Shown one piece after another: positions 42,967 through 51,995 of a DNA stretch of 64,000 nt. Under the pieces are notes generated by a model. It searched no databases and was not told the DNA's origin. It was given only the letters and a program-made list of their open reading frames with translations. Positions within the stretch are counted from its first letter, which is position 1, and each line of letters opens with the position of its first letter. Source of the stretch: Streptomyces sp. NA04227 (GTDB lineage Bacteria; Actinomycetota; Actinomycetes; Streptomycetales; Streptomycetaceae); assembly GCF_013364195.1 (NCBI RefSeq), contig NZ_CP054918.1, positions 1,849,001 through 1,913,000 of the forward strand, read 5' to 3'. The position numbers and the translations under genes are program-made.

Positions 42967-43111
42967 GACGATTGGAGTTGGGGCCGGGGAGGTACTTCTC
43001 GCCTTGCCCCGGGCCCGGGTTGGGGAGGGGTCCCGTACCTACGGTGCATGCTGGTGGCGGGGCTGTCGCGGCCCCGCCCGGCACCGCCGGACGATCCCGA
43101 GGAGGCGTGCC

Positions 43112-43885
43112 TTGTTCAGCTCCGAAAGCCTTGCGCGCGGCGTGGCCGTGGCCGCGCCCGGAACGCTCCACGCGCGCACGGTGTCGGGCGGTCTCGAGGT
43201 CCCGCCGCAGCCCGGAGCCGTGCTGCGGTTCGGGCGCGGGGAACGGCCGCAGGTCGACCTCGGCGTCGGCGAGGACGACCTGAGGGTGAGCCGCCGCCAC
43301 GGCGAACTCACGTACCGCAAACGCCGTTGGTGGCTGCGCAACACCGGACAGCAGCTGGTCCGGCTGCCGGGCGGCCAGTTGATGCACGCCAGCACGGACC
43401 CGGTGCCGCTCGCGACCGGCTACACACCCGTCTTCGTCAAGGGCTCGGGCCACCGGGAGCACCTGGTCGAGCTGTACGTCACCGGCCACGACCACCCCGG
43501 CCGCGTCTCCCGGCGGCAAGCCGACACCATGCCGCCCAAGCGCTGGCCGCTGGACCCGAACGAACGCCTGCTCCTGGTCGTCCTCGGGCAGCGCTATCTG
43601 CTGTACGAGAAGGACCCGCGCCCGCTGACGTACCAACGCGCCGCCGAGCAGCTCTGCTACCTGCGGCCGGACGGCAATTGGGGCGAGCGCAGGATCGAGT
43701 ACCGCGTCGAGGCGGTGCGCCGCCGCCTCAGCGACGGCTTCCCGTACCCCCTGCTGCACGACAAGGAAGCCGGACGTCCCTCGGACAACAGCCTGCTGCA
43801 CAACCTGCTCAGGGGGCTGGTGGAGTCGACGACGCTGGTGCCGCCGGACCTGGATCTGATGGAGACGGAGGAGCAGCCGGGCTGA
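43112..43885 (+). CDS. FHA-domain protein, TTG start
   Basis: 257 residues. The TTG at 43112 is taken as start because a perfect GAGGAGG lies six bases upstream and no ATG/GTG suits. Residues ~30-110 form an FHA-like domain: VLRFGRGERPQVDLGVGEDDLRVSRRHGELTY, with the conserved RFGR, SRRH and later N residues that bind phosphothreonine. The C-terminal part (LDPNERLLLVVLGQRYLLYEKDP onward) is a predicted winged-helix-like region with an RAAEQLCYLRPDGNWGERRIEYRVEAVRRRL pattern. The gene follows a Ser/Thr kinase gene, so it may read out that kinase's signal. A perfect 14-bp hairpin follows the gene. Confidence 0.82.
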   Translation: MFSSESLARGVAVAAPGTLHARTVSGGLEVPPQPGAVLRFGRGERPQVDLGVGEDDLRVSRRHGELTYRKRRWWLRNTGQQLVRLPGGQLMHASTDPVPLATGYTPVFVKGSGHREHLVELYVTGHDHPGRVSRRQADTMPPKRWPLDPNERLLLVVLGQRYLLYEKDPRPLTYQRAAEQLCYLRPDGNWGERRIEYRVEAVRRRLSDGFPYPLLHDKEAGRPSDNSLLHNLLRGLVESTTLVPPDLDLMETEEQPG

Positions 43886-43917
43886 CGGGGGTCCGGGGAG
43901 TGGAGCCGGGAAGCCGG

Positions 43918-43948
43918 CCGGCCCGGGGCGAGTGTCGCCCCGGGCCGG
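43918..43948. terminator. Perfect 14-bp stem hairpin between convergent genes
   Basis: CCGGCCCGGGGCGA and TCGCCCCGGGCCGG pair fully around GTG. It sits between the FHA gene and the convergent O-methyltransferase, and serves both. Confidence 0.8.
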
Positions 43949-43980
43949 TCGGTTCGCGCTTGCCTTGCGGGACGACCCGC

Positions 43981-45060
43981 TCAGCCGGCAGGTGCCGCCT
44001 CGACGAGCGTGAGAGCGAACTCCGGCTGGCCGAGCGGGGTGAAGGTCGGGTCGGCGAAGCCCGCCGCCCGGAACAGCTCGGTCAGGTCCTGCTCGGTGCG
44101 CTCCTTGCCGTCGAGCAGCAGCAGCATCTGCAGGTCGGTCAGGTAGAGGTTCGCGGGACTCTGCGGACCGGACAGGGCGGGCAGCACGGGGTCGGCGAGC
44201 AGCAGCCGTCCGTTCGACGGGATGACCGAGCGGATGTTCCGCAGGATCTGGACGCACTGTTCGTCGGTCCAGTCGTGCAGCACGTTCTTCATCAGGTACA
44301 GGTCGCCGCCCTCGGGCGCCGAGCTGAAGAAGTCGCCCACCACCGCGGAGGCACGGTCGGCGATGCCCGCGTACTCGAAGGTCTGCGCCGTCTGGGCCAG
44401 GCCCCGCTCCGAGTCGTACACCACGCCCCGCAGCGAGGGGTGCTGGCTCAGTACACCGGCCAGCAGGGTGCCGTCGCCGCCGCCGATGTCGACCAGACAG
44501 GAGTACTTGCCGAAGTCGAAGCTGCCCGGCAGGAGCTGCGCCACCGTGTACGTGAACCCGGCCATCGTGGCGTTGAAGCGGGCGGACAGCTCCGGCTCCT
44601 TCGCCAGGTACGAGAAGAAGTCCGTGCCGAACATGGCGTCGAAGGACCGCTTTCCGCTGCGGACGCTCTCGTCCAGGGTGTCCCAGGCCTGGGTCATCAC
44701 CGGGTCGCTGTACATCCGCACGAACTCGCTCATCGAGTCCGGGCGGCCGGTGGAGAGCAGGGCGCCCTGCACGGTCGTCGCGAACAGGTCGGGCTCGTTC
44801 TCGGTGAACAGGCCGAGCGCGGCGAGCGCCCGCAGCAGCCGCCGCGTCGCCTCGGGGTCGGTGTTCAGGTCCCCGGCGATGTCCGCCACGGTGCGGGCGC
44901 CCCCACCGATCGCGTCCACCAGGCCGAGCTTCACGGCGGCATGGACGGCCCGTGAGGCCGCGGGCGCGATCATGATCTGGGACAGCCACTTGCGCCCCGC
45001 TTCCTCGCCCGCGGCGTCGAAGCCACCCTCGGCAGGCCCGGTCTGCGTCGGTGCACTCAT
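43981..45060 (-). CDS. SAM-dependent O-methyltransferase
   Basis: 359 residues from ATG 45060 (GGGGA upstream). Residues ~20-110 form the N-terminal dimerisation winged helix (LVDAIGGGARTVADIA, EATRRLLRALAALGLFTE). The SAM-binding domain follows, with LVDIGGGDGTLLAGVL, YDSERG, VGDFF and MKNVLHDWTDEQCVQILRN, where His-Asp is the usual catalytic pair. This is the methyltransf_2 type used in natural-product tailoring. No biosynthetic cluster surrounds it, so its substrate is open. It is monocistronic and separated from the upstream kinase gene by a hairpin. Confidence 0.9.
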   Translation of the reverse strand: MSAPTQTGPAEGGFDAAGEEAGRKWLSQIMIAPAASRAVHAAVKLGLVDAIGGGARTVADIAGDLNTDPEATRRLLRALAALGLFTENEPDLFATTVQGALLSTGRPDSMSEFVRMYSDPVMTQAWDTLDESVRSGKRSFDAMFGTDFFSYLAKEPELSARFNATMAGFTYTVAQLLPGSFDFGKYSCLVDIGGGDGTLLAGVLSQHPSLRGVVYDSERGLAQTAQTFEYAGIADRASAVVGDFFSSAPEGGDLYLMKNVLHDWTDEQCVQILRNIRSVIPSNGRLLLADPVLPALSGPQSPANLYLTDLQMLLLLDGKERTEQDLTELFRAAGFADPTFTPLGQPEFALTLVEAAPAG

Positions 45061-45428
45061 CAGTTCATCCCCGTTTCGCTCAGTGGTTCGGCCGCACTCC
45101 GCCTCGCAGACCAACTGGCCTGCCAGGTACGGCGGTTGCGCACCGGAAGGCTCACCCATGCCAAAGCAATGGTCAAGCGCCTTTTCTGGCTGGGAATTGA
45201 CGGTGGCCGATCTCCGTGGGGCAGGAATGACGGGTTCCGCACCGATCCGGAGGCGCAAGCGGAAGCGGGAACCGCCGCACGAAACGCGACCGCCGCCGGG
45301 GCGTCCGGCGGCGGTCGGGGCGGTTGTCCGAAGAACGGACGGCGGTCACCTGCTCCGTGGGCGGAATGCCAAACGGAACGGTCGGGCGGGCGGTGTGCGG
45401 GGCGGCCGAACCGGCCCGCGCGGCGCGC
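45061..45428. other. Intergenic between kinase gene and O-methyltransferase gene
   Basis: 368 bases without a supportable gene. The left part should hold the O-methyltransferase promoter; on the minus strand TTGACC near 45177-45172 is a -35 candidate, without a clear -10. The right part holds the kinase terminator hairpin. Confidence 0.5.
45287..45317 (-). terminator. Hairpin downstream of the second kinase gene
   Basis: CGACCGCCGCCGG and CCGGCGGCGGTCG form a perfect 13-bp stem with a 5-base loop, 112 bases beyond the kinase stop. Confidence 0.7.
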
Positions 45429-47303
45429 CTATTCCGTCTCTTTTGGCTCCTCCGCGTTGCGCCACAGCGTGAGGTCGAGCTTCACGTAGTCGCTGGGGTC
45501 GCTGGCACCCGACTTGCCGCGGTAGGTCACCACGGCGACATGTCCGGCATCGCTGAGCACACACATCTGGGAGCCGTCGCTGAGCTGGTCGAGGCTGATC
45601 TCCTCGGTGTAGCGGGTCTCCGCGCGGCAGGTCTCCAGGGAACCCTGCTGCGAGTTGTTCAGGAGCACCAACTTGCCGTTGTTGCTGCCCACTTCGGACT
45701 CGCTGAGACTGCTGGAGTCGCCGTCGTAGTAGAAGTCGCCGCCGTCGTACATCACTCCGCCGCCCGAACCCTCGATCGGCGAGCGCGGGTTGTCGGCGAA
45801 CATCAGGTAGTAGCCATCGACCAGGTCGACGCCCGTGTACGAGACGGGCTTGGGGTCCGGCCGCTTGCCGCCCGAGTCGTCACCGGTGCCGCCGTCCGAG
45901 GAGCCGGCACCCGCCGACGACCCCGAACCCTGCGAACTGCTGCTGCTGGGACCGGCGTTGGACTCGGACTTGTCCTTCTCGTCGTCGGGGACCAGGGCGC
46001 CGATGACGCCCAGTACGACCAGGACACCGACGATCGCCGCGACGGCGATCAGTCCGCTCTTCTTCTTGCGCGGCGGCGGGGGCGCTCCCCAGGGCCGCGG
46101 TCCGCCGCCGGAAGGCAGCGGGGTGGGCTGGTAACCGCCGCCGCCCGGGGGCGGGGTGTGGTAGCCGGGAGCCGGAGTGGGCGCCGGGGTGTGGAAGCCG
46201 GGCGGCGGGACCGAACCGGGCGCGGGCTGGGCGCCCTGGGTCGGCGCGGCCGCCGGGCCGAAGCCACCCGGCGCGGCGGGCGCCTGGGGGCCGGTCGGGG
46301 CGTACGGACCCGCCGGGGTGCCCTGGGTCGGCGGCGGGGAGTACTCGGTGGGCGTGGGCGCCGCGCCGGGCATCGGCGGCGGCGTCTTGGCCGGGGCGGG
46401 CAGTTGCAGCCGCTCGGTGATGGAACCGGCCACCGCCCGCGGCAGCCAGTCCTCGCCCTGCCGCAGCGGGGTCGGCGAGAGCGACTGGCACAGCTCGATG
46501 ACCTCGTTCAGCGCCGGACGGTCGGCGGGGTCACGGCTGAGACAGCGGGTCACCAGCGGCCTCAACTCCTCGGGCAGCCTGCTGAGATCGGGCTCCTCGT
46601 GCACGATCCGGTACAGGACCGCGTGCGAGGGCCCGTCGCCGTAGGCGGGTGCGCCGATCGCCGCGTAGGCCGCGATCTGGCCGAGCGCGAAGATGTCGGT
46701 GGCCGGGGTGACCGTGCCGGTGGCGGCCTGTTCGGGCGCCATGAAGGAGGGGGTGCCGACCGTGACACCGTTGCCGGTCAGGGCGGTGGCGTCGGCGGCG
46801 CGGGCGATACCGAAGTCGATGACGCGCGGTCCGTCGGAGGCCAGCAGGACGTTCGCGGGCTTGAGGTCGCGGTGCACGATGCCCGCCCCGTGGATGACAC
46901 TCAGCGCTTCCGCGACCCCGACGGTCAGCAGCAGCACACTGCGTACCGGCAGCGCGCCGTGCGCCGCGACCGCGTGCGCGAGGGACGGCCCGGGTACGTA
47001 GGCGGTGGCCAGCCAGGGCTGGGAGCCCTCGGTGTCGCAGTCGATGACGGGCGCGGTGTACAGACCCTGCACCCGCTGCGCCGCCTGCACCTCCTGCTGG
47101 AAGCGACGGCGGAACTCGGGGTCCTCGCTGAACTCCGGACGGATCACCTTCAGCGCGATCGGGCGGCCGCCCGGCGTGTAGGTGAGATACACCTTGCCCA
47201 TACCGCCCGCGCCGAGCACCGCGGCCAGTCGGTATCCGCCGACCACGGCCGGGTCGTCCTCCTGCAGTGGCTGGAAATGCTCGGCAGATGGTGCGCTGCT
47301 CAT
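45429..47303 (-). CDS. Membrane Ser/Thr protein kinase with Pro-rich linker
   Basis: 624 residues. The kinase domain (about 22-275) is canonical: LGAGGMGKVYL, ALKVI, HRDLKPANVLL, DFG, and MAPEQAATG. A long Pro/Gly/Thr-rich juxtamembrane linker (about 300-410), a KKK stop and one TM helix (GLIAVAAIVGVLVVLGVIGAL) follow. A Ser/Gly/Asp spacer leads to a ~130-residue external domain. That domain (TGVDLVDGYYLMFADNP, YYDGDSSSLSESE, CRAETRYTEEI) looks beta-rich, with two Cys that may pair. It is distinct from the kinase at 40972, as it has a normal HRD loop and a different sensor. A ligand cannot be inferred. Confidence 0.92.
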   Translation of the reverse strand: MSSAPSAEHFQPLQEDDPAVVGGYRLAAVLGAGGMGKVYLTYTPGGRPIALKVIRPEFSEDPEFRRRFQQEVQAAQRVQGLYTAPVIDCDTEGSQPWLATAYVPGPSLAHAVAAHGALPVRSVLLLTVGVAEALSVIHGAGIVHRDLKPANVLLASDGPRVIDFGIARAADATALTGNGVTVGTPSFMAPEQAATGTVTPATDIFALGQIAAYAAIGAPAYGDGPSHAVLYRIVHEEPDLSRLPEELRPLVTRCLSRDPADRPALNEVIELCQSLSPTPLRQGEDWLPRAVAGSITERLQLPAPAKTPPPMPGAAPTPTEYSPPPTQGTPAGPYAPTGPQAPAAPGGFGPAAAPTQGAQPAPGSVPPPGFHTPAPTPAPGYHTPPPGGGGYQPTPLPSGGGPRPWGAPPPPRKKKSGLIAVAAIVGVLVVLGVIGALVPDDEKDKSESNAGPSSSSSQGSGSSAGAGSSDGGTGDDSGGKRPDPKPVSYTGVDLVDGYYLMFADNPRSPIEGSGGGVMYDGGDFYYDGDSSSLSESEVGSNNGKLVLLNNSQQGSLETCRAETRYTEEISLDQLSDGSQMCVLSDAGHVAVVTYRGKSGASDPSDYVKLDLTLWRNAEEPKETE

Positions 47304-47545
47304 CCGGAAACCGTCCCCTGTTCACGGCAGTTCAGACCCTGCCGATACCCCGAAGTCAACGGGGAGCGTATCCGACTCGGGACAGGCCTCTTCCCGCCCG
47401 CAGGCAACAATCCCGCCACAGCGGAGGGCGAGTCGACGAATGCGTTCCCAGGTGTCCGTATTGTCCGGACCTGCGGGGCCCGGACAAGCGGGAGTTGGGG
47501 CCCGGGAGTTGGGGCCAGGGGGCTCGGGCTCGGCGATCCGGGTGG

Positions 47546-49873
47546 CTACGGCAGGGACTGGTGCAGGTTCGGGATGTTCAGGTCCTCCGCCTGCAACAGC
47601 TGGTTGTGGGCGATGACATCGGTGAAGAAGAGCGGGATCGGCAGGGTCAGGCCGGGCGGCAGCGGCGGGGGCATGTCCGGCGTGAAGGTGACCGGCAGCA
47701 GGCCGAGCAGATTGCCGCTGAGCATCTGCGTGAGCAGGACCACCGGCTCGCCGGTCGCCGTGGAGGTGGTTCCCTCGCCCGCCGTACGCAGCGTGCCGAG
47801 GCAGTCCGGGTACGGGTTGGGGCTGTCCTGCGGTACCCGGCCGATGCCCGGCAGCCCGATGTCGAGCAGCGGCAGCCGCAGCCCGGGCAGACCACGGAAG
47901 TCCGGCGGCCGCGGCTCCTCGAAGTCCCGCTGCCCGGGGCACTTCGCGCCGAGCAGCGCCGCGTCCTGCTGAAGATCGGCGATGTCCAGCCGGAACGCCG
48001 TGAACGCCAGCACCCGCTTCGGCCCGGCCGCCGTGTCCACCTCCCGGATCCCCCGGTAGGTCAGACCCGTCAGTACGAGCAACGGCGTACGCACCGCCGC
48101 CGGCCACACCGCGAGCCGCTCGGGCAGCTGCGCCCCACCGAGCCCACCGGAGCCGAGCCCCAGCGACACGTCCGGCAGACACCACGGCGACCTGTCCCCG
48201 CTGTTGGCGCCCGGCCCCAGCCGCAGGTTGAGCGGCAGCAGCGAGGACAGCGTCCGCATGCCGCCGTCGAGGGGGAGTTGGGGGAGGGGGAGGGCCAGGC
48301 GGGAGGGCGGACGCTTGCGGGGGTGGTTGGGGTCGTCGGGGTCGCCGGGCTTGTGGGGTGAGTTGTCGGGGTGGTTCGGGTCGTGGGGGTTGCGGTGGTC
48401 GTGGGGGTTGCGGTCGTCGTCGTGGGCGCGGGTGTTGTCGTCGCGGGCGTCCCGGTCGCGGTCGCGGGGGTTGTGGTCGCGAGGGTCGTGGTCGGGCCGG
48501 GTGTTGTCGAGGCGGTCGGACCGGTGGTCCGAGTTGGGGCCGTGGTTCGCGCCGTCTTCGTGGCCGGGGCCCGGGCCTCCGTCCGGCGGAGGTGTCTGCC
48601 CCTGCCGTGCGCCGGGACGGTCGTCGGTGCCGTGTCCGTGCTCCCCCGGCCCCTGTTCCCCTTGCTGTCCTTGTTCCCCTCGTTGTCCTTGTTCCCCTTG
48701 CCCGGGCTCGCCCTGTTGGTGCGGCCCTGGTCCGTGTTGCTCCGGACCCCGGCCGCCGCCACCCGGGCCTTCCGAACCTGATCCGGGACCGCCGCCGGAC
48801 ATCGAGTCCCGTACCAAGTCCCGTGCGGCGCCCTGGTGTTCGATGCCCGAGTAGCCGGAGCGCGGGCGACGAGGAGCGTTCTCGTCGCGTCCGCCGAGCC
48901 CGAGCAGGCCGGTCACCTTGCGCAGGAGGCCCTTCTTGCGCGGCGGTTCCGAGGGGCCGCTGCCGGACTGCGGCCCGCCCTCGTGTGAACCGGCGACGGG
49001 CGATCCTGCGTCGGGCGGTCCTCCGTCGGGCGCCGGGGACGACGGCCCGTGATCCGGGTCCCTCGGCCCCGGCAGGGAGGTCCGGTTGCCCTCCTTCTTG
49101 GCGGAAAGGCCGAGGTCGAGGCCCACCTCGTTACGGGGGTTCGGCGGGCGGGCACCGTCCTTGTCCGCGCCGTCACGGTCCCGCTCCCCTCCCCCGTCTT
49201 CCCCCTCGCCCTTCCCCGGCTTGCCCTTGCCCTTGCCTTTTCCCTTGCCCTCGTCCTTTTCCTTCTCTTCCTTCCCCTTGCCGTCGCGGTCCTCGTGGCC
49301 GTCCGCCGCGCCCTCGTCGCCGGGCTGTCCCAGCCTCACGCCGAGCCCCTTGCCGTAGGCCGCGCCCCCGGTCGCGCGGCGCAGCCCGTCGAGCAGCGAA
49401 CACACCGACCGCGCCTGGTCCTCGACCGCGTCGGCCAACGGCAACGCCCCCTGGTGCAGGCCCTGTTGGGCCGCACTCTCGGCTCGTCCCGGCGCCGCCG
49501 CGGTGGGCACGTGCACGCCGGTGGCCAGCAGCGCCCCCGCGGGCAGCACGCTGAGCGCACCCAGTCGCGTACGCGGGAACCGGGCCTGCGCACCACGCCG
49601 CGCACCGTTCCCGCGAGACCCGCCGGAGTTCTGCCGCACGGAGTCCTGCCGCACGAAGTTCTGCCCGACGGAGTCCTCCCGCACAGAGCCCTGCCGCACG
49701 GCCTGCGGCTCGACGTCCAGCCCCGGCCCGGCACCCCTCAAAGCGGCACCCGACCCCGCCGCGACACTCTGCTCCCCGGCGGTGCTCCGGTGCGTGTCGC
49801 CCCCGGCACCGGCGGTCCGCCGGCCGGGACTCTCTCCCGCACCGGCCGCCCCGGGCCCACGACCTCTTCCCAC
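47546..49873 (-). CDS. Large low-complexity exported protein of the DUF6114/DUF6230 cluster
   Basis: 775 residues from GTG 49873 (GGAGAGG upstream). A polar ~95-residue N-terminus is followed by a hydrophobic segment (about 100-125, LSVLPAGALLATGV) that may act as an internal signal or anchor. The middle is extreme low complexity: Lys/Gly/Glu repeats, GEQG-type repeats, then Asp/His/Arg/Asn repeats. The last ~230 residues are an ordered, Pro/Leu-rich conserved-looking domain from LPLPQLPLDGG through VLAFTAFRLDIADLQ to FFTDVIAHNQLL, with several Cys. The function is not known. It lies downstream of two DUF6230 genes and DUF6114 on the same strand, suggesting a shared surface or spore-envelope complex. 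Confidence 0.7.
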   Translation of the reverse strand: MGRGRGPGAAGAGESPGRRTAGAGGDTHRSTAGEQSVAAGSGAALRGAGPGLDVEPQAVRQGSVREDSVGQNFVRQDSVRQNSGGSRGNGARRGAQARFPRTRLGALSVLPAGALLATGVHVPTAAAPGRAESAAQQGLHQGALPLADAVEDQARSVCSLLDGLRRATGGAAYGKGLGVRLGQPGDEGAADGHEDRDGKGKEEKEKDEGKGKGKGKGKPGKGEGEDGGGERDRDGADKDGARPPNPRNEVGLDLGLSAKKEGNRTSLPGPRDPDHGPSSPAPDGGPPDAGSPVAGSHEGGPQSGSGPSEPPRKKGLLRKVTGLLGLGGRDENAPRRPRSGYSGIEHQGAARDLVRDSMSGGGPGSGSEGPGGGGRGPEQHGPGPHQQGEPGQGEQGQRGEQGQQGEQGPGEHGHGTDDRPGARQGQTPPPDGGPGPGHEDGANHGPNSDHRSDRLDNTRPDHDPRDHNPRDRDRDARDDNTRAHDDDRNPHDHRNPHDPNHPDNSPHKPGDPDDPNHPRKRPPSRLALPLPQLPLDGGMRTLSSLLPLNLRLGPGANSGDRSPWCLPDVSLGLGSGGLGGAQLPERLAVWPAAVRTPLLVLTGLTYRGIREVDTAAGPKRVLAFTAFRLDIADLQQDAALLGAKCPGQRDFEEPRPPDFRGLPGLRLPLLDIGLPGIGRVPQDSPNPYPDCLGTLRTAGEGTTSTATGEPVVLLTQMLSGNLLGLLPVTFTPDMPPPLPPGLTLPIPLFFTDVIAHNQLLQAEDLNIPNLHQSLP
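48280..48560. repeat. Strand-asymmetric G/T-rich repeat tract
   Basis: Within the low-complexity gene the plus strand is dominated by GGGG, GTCG, GGTTG and GTGGG runs with few A residues. It encodes the Asp/His/Arg/Asn repeats on the minus strand. Such tracts can form G-quadruplexes or R-loops and vary by slippage. Confidence 0.6.
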
Positions 49874-49964
49874 CGTCGCCTCTCCTCCGCTCTGCCGACC
49901 GGCCCGGTCCTGCGCTGCCCGGCCGGGCGAACTCCCGTACTGTGCCGTGCCCTTCCGCGCAACC

Positions 49965-51077
49965 TCAGTGCGCGTCGGGTGCGGCGCGTTCCGTCCTGCG
50001 AAGTGGCCCCTCCGCCGTGGCCGGGCGCTTCGCGCGGCCGCCGCCGAGGGCCGCGCGCGACGCCGCGCGTCTGCCCTTCGTGCGGCCGCCCGTACGGGAG
50101 ACCGCGGGCTCTCCCGTACGCGAGGTGGCCGGGCGGGAGGCGGGGGCGGTCCGCTGTGCGGGCTGTGGGTCCGCCGTGATCACCGGCATCTCCAGCGTCG
50201 AGTCGAGTTCCCCGGTGCCGCCCGATCCTCCGGACGTCGCCGGACCACCCGGGCGGGGCCCCTCGCCGGGACCGGAGCCCGGCCCGTCACTGCCACCGCC
50301 GCTGTCACCGCCGCCGCCCGACGGACCCTGGTCGCCACCGGAGGAGGAGCCGCCGCCCTGTTCCCCGGCAGAGGAACCGCCGCCCTGCTCGACGGCGGAC
50401 GAACCCCCGTCCCCCGCCCCGGGTTTGGTGTCCGTGAGGGTCCAGCCCCCGCGGCCGTTCCACCGGCGCCGGTCACGGGTCTCGCGCGGCGGGCGCTGGT
50501 CGTCGGGCAGCCAACTGACCGCCATGGCCCCGCCGAGTACGCCGAGCATGAAGCCGATCAGGAAGCCGCCGAGGTTCGAGAGGATCAGCGAGGCCACGGC
50601 GAAGACCAGGGCGGCGATGCCCGCGAAGACGCGGTAGCCGGGCGCCAGCCACATGGCGAGTCCGAGGATCACCAGGAACACGCCCATCAGCAGGCCGGAG
50701 ACCCCGGCCACGCCCTCGTGGATGAGCAGTCCGAGCGGCGCCATCGGAATGGACAGCAGCACCACACCCGAGGCCGCGGTCCACAGGCCCGCCCAGAACG
50801 GCCGGGTGCGCCGCCAGTATCGGAAGCCACGGCCGGTCCGCGGTGGCGGCGCCCAGTTGCCCTCACCCGAACCGTCCCCGGAGGCCTCCCCGTCGGGACC
50901 GTTTCCATCACCGGGACCGTTCTCGTCGCCGTTCGCGGTTCCGTCACCGTTCACGGTTCCGTCGCCGATCACGTCCGCGTTCCCGTCGCCGCTCGCGTCC
51001 CCGTCCCGCGGCCCCTGCTCGTCTCCCGGGCCCTCGCCGTCGCCCGCGCCCCGCCGCCGTCCACGCCTCAGAAGCAC
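49965..51077 (-). CDS. DUF6114-type four-helix membrane protein
   Basis: 370 residues from GTG 51077, which overlaps the end of the upstream DUF6230 gene by 10 bases. An acidic Gly/Asp-repeat N-terminus (about 1-75) precedes four membrane helices: FWAGLWTAASGVVLLSIPM, LLIHEGVAGVSGLLMGVFLV, YRVFAGIAALVFAVASLIL and LGGFLIGFMLGVLGGAMAVS. A long Gly/Ser/Pro-rich tail ending in Arg-rich sequence follows. The helix pattern matches the Streptomyces DUF6114 proteins found beside DUF6230 (from memory). It probably anchors or exports the cluster's secreted proteins; this is inference. Confidence 0.75.
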   Translation of the reverse strand: MLLRRGRRRGAGDGEGPGDEQGPRDGDASGDGNADVIGDGTVNGDGTANGDENGPGDGNGPDGEASGDGSGEGNWAPPPRTGRGFRYWRRTRPFWAGLWTAASGVVLLSIPMAPLGLLIHEGVAGVSGLLMGVFLVILGLAMWLAPGYRVFAGIAALVFAVASLILSNLGGFLIGFMLGVLGGAMAVSWLPDDQRPPRETRDRRRWNGRGGWTLTDTKPGAGDGGSSAVEQGGGSSAGEQGGGSSSGGDQGPSGGGGDSGGGSDGPGSGPGEGPRPGGPATSGGSGGTGELDSTLEMPVITADPQPAQRTAPASRPATSRTGEPAVSRTGGRTKGRRAASRAALGGGRAKRPATAEGPLRRTERAAPDAH

Positions 51078-51706
51078 GAGTGGTCGCCCCTCTTCACCGT
51101 CAGATGGAGGCCGGGCAGCCGGAACGTCGCCGCGCTGATCGACCGGGTCTCCTGGCGGAGCCTCATGATCTGGACCGTGTCCGACTGCTGCGCGAATCCG
51201 CCCGAGGGCCCGGTGACGCCCGGGACCTGGTTGACGGTGGAGGCGTCGCGGCCGATCTGGATGTTGGTGAACGAGGCGTCGCCCTTGAGGTCGTGCACAT
51301 TGGCCACGAGCCGGTCGACGTGCACGGGCCTGGCCCCCCTGCCCGCCGTGAGCCGCAGCGTGACGTCCCCGATGATCGGCACGCTCTGCACCACGGACTG
51401 GCAGATGTTCCTCAGATCGGCGGTTCTGATCGCGGTCAACGCCTCCGGGTAGACGGCGTCCTTGCCCCGGTCCAGGACGCCGAACTGCTCGAAGCCCCGG
51501 CCCTTGAGACTGTCCGCGGAGACCTGAAAGCTCTTGCCGGACACCGTGAAGGAGTTGGCGGAGACGCCGAAGGAGGCGGCGAGGGCGCCGGTGGACATCG
51601 TGGCGAGGATGCCGCCCGAGACCGCGAGTGTCGGCACCATGACGACCGCGAGCCGCAGCCATCTCGTACGGCCCGGTGCAGGGGCCCTGTCCTGACCGCT
51701 GATCAT
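51068..51706 (-). CDS. DUF6230 family exported protein, copy 1
   Basis: 212 residues from ATG 51706 (AGAGGGAAG upstream). One N-terminal hydrophobic helix (about 18-43) is followed by a beta-rich region. The region has the paired motifs FSVSGKSFQVSADSLKGRGF-like near the start, CQSVVQSVPIIGDVTLRLTAG in the middle, and LHLTVKRGDHSCF at the end. Members were historically mis-annotated as cholesterol esterases; no esterase motif is present. It shares its whole layout with the DUF6230 gene at 51996-52631. Confidence 0.82.
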   Translation of the reverse strand: MISGQDRAPAPGRTRWLRLAVVMVPTLAVSGGILATMSTGALAASFGVSANSFTVSGKSFQVSADSLKGRGFEQFGVLDRGKDAVYPEALTAIRTADLRNICQSVVQSVPIIGDVTLRLTAGRGARPVHVDRLVANVHDLKGDASFTNIQIGRDASTVNQVPGVTGPSGGFAQQSDTVQIMRLRQETRSISAATFRLPGLHLTVKRGDHSCF

Positions 51707-51995
51707 CTGTGTCTTCCCTCTGTGAGGTCTGCCGGTGCCACAGCCGGGGGTCGGAGGCGATCCGGGGCCGGCGGGTCCCGATCCGACGTCGACCGCGTGC
51801 CCTACTACGCGAGCACTCATCAGGCAAACGGAACATACGACTACACAGCGGCGGATCAGGGGATGGGGGCGGCCCCTCGGTCGGAATTGGACCCGTTCAG
51901 TCCAGCCCGGTACGGAGGAACCGCACGGCGGCACCGCACGGCGAAGCCCGGGCTCCCTCAGGGGCCCGGGCCTGGCAGGGGCGGCGCGCGCAAGG

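Noticed and set aside
45324..47972. 882-codon open frame opposite the second kinase
   Set aside because: Shadow frame with no recognisable domain; the kinase is unmistakable on the other strand.
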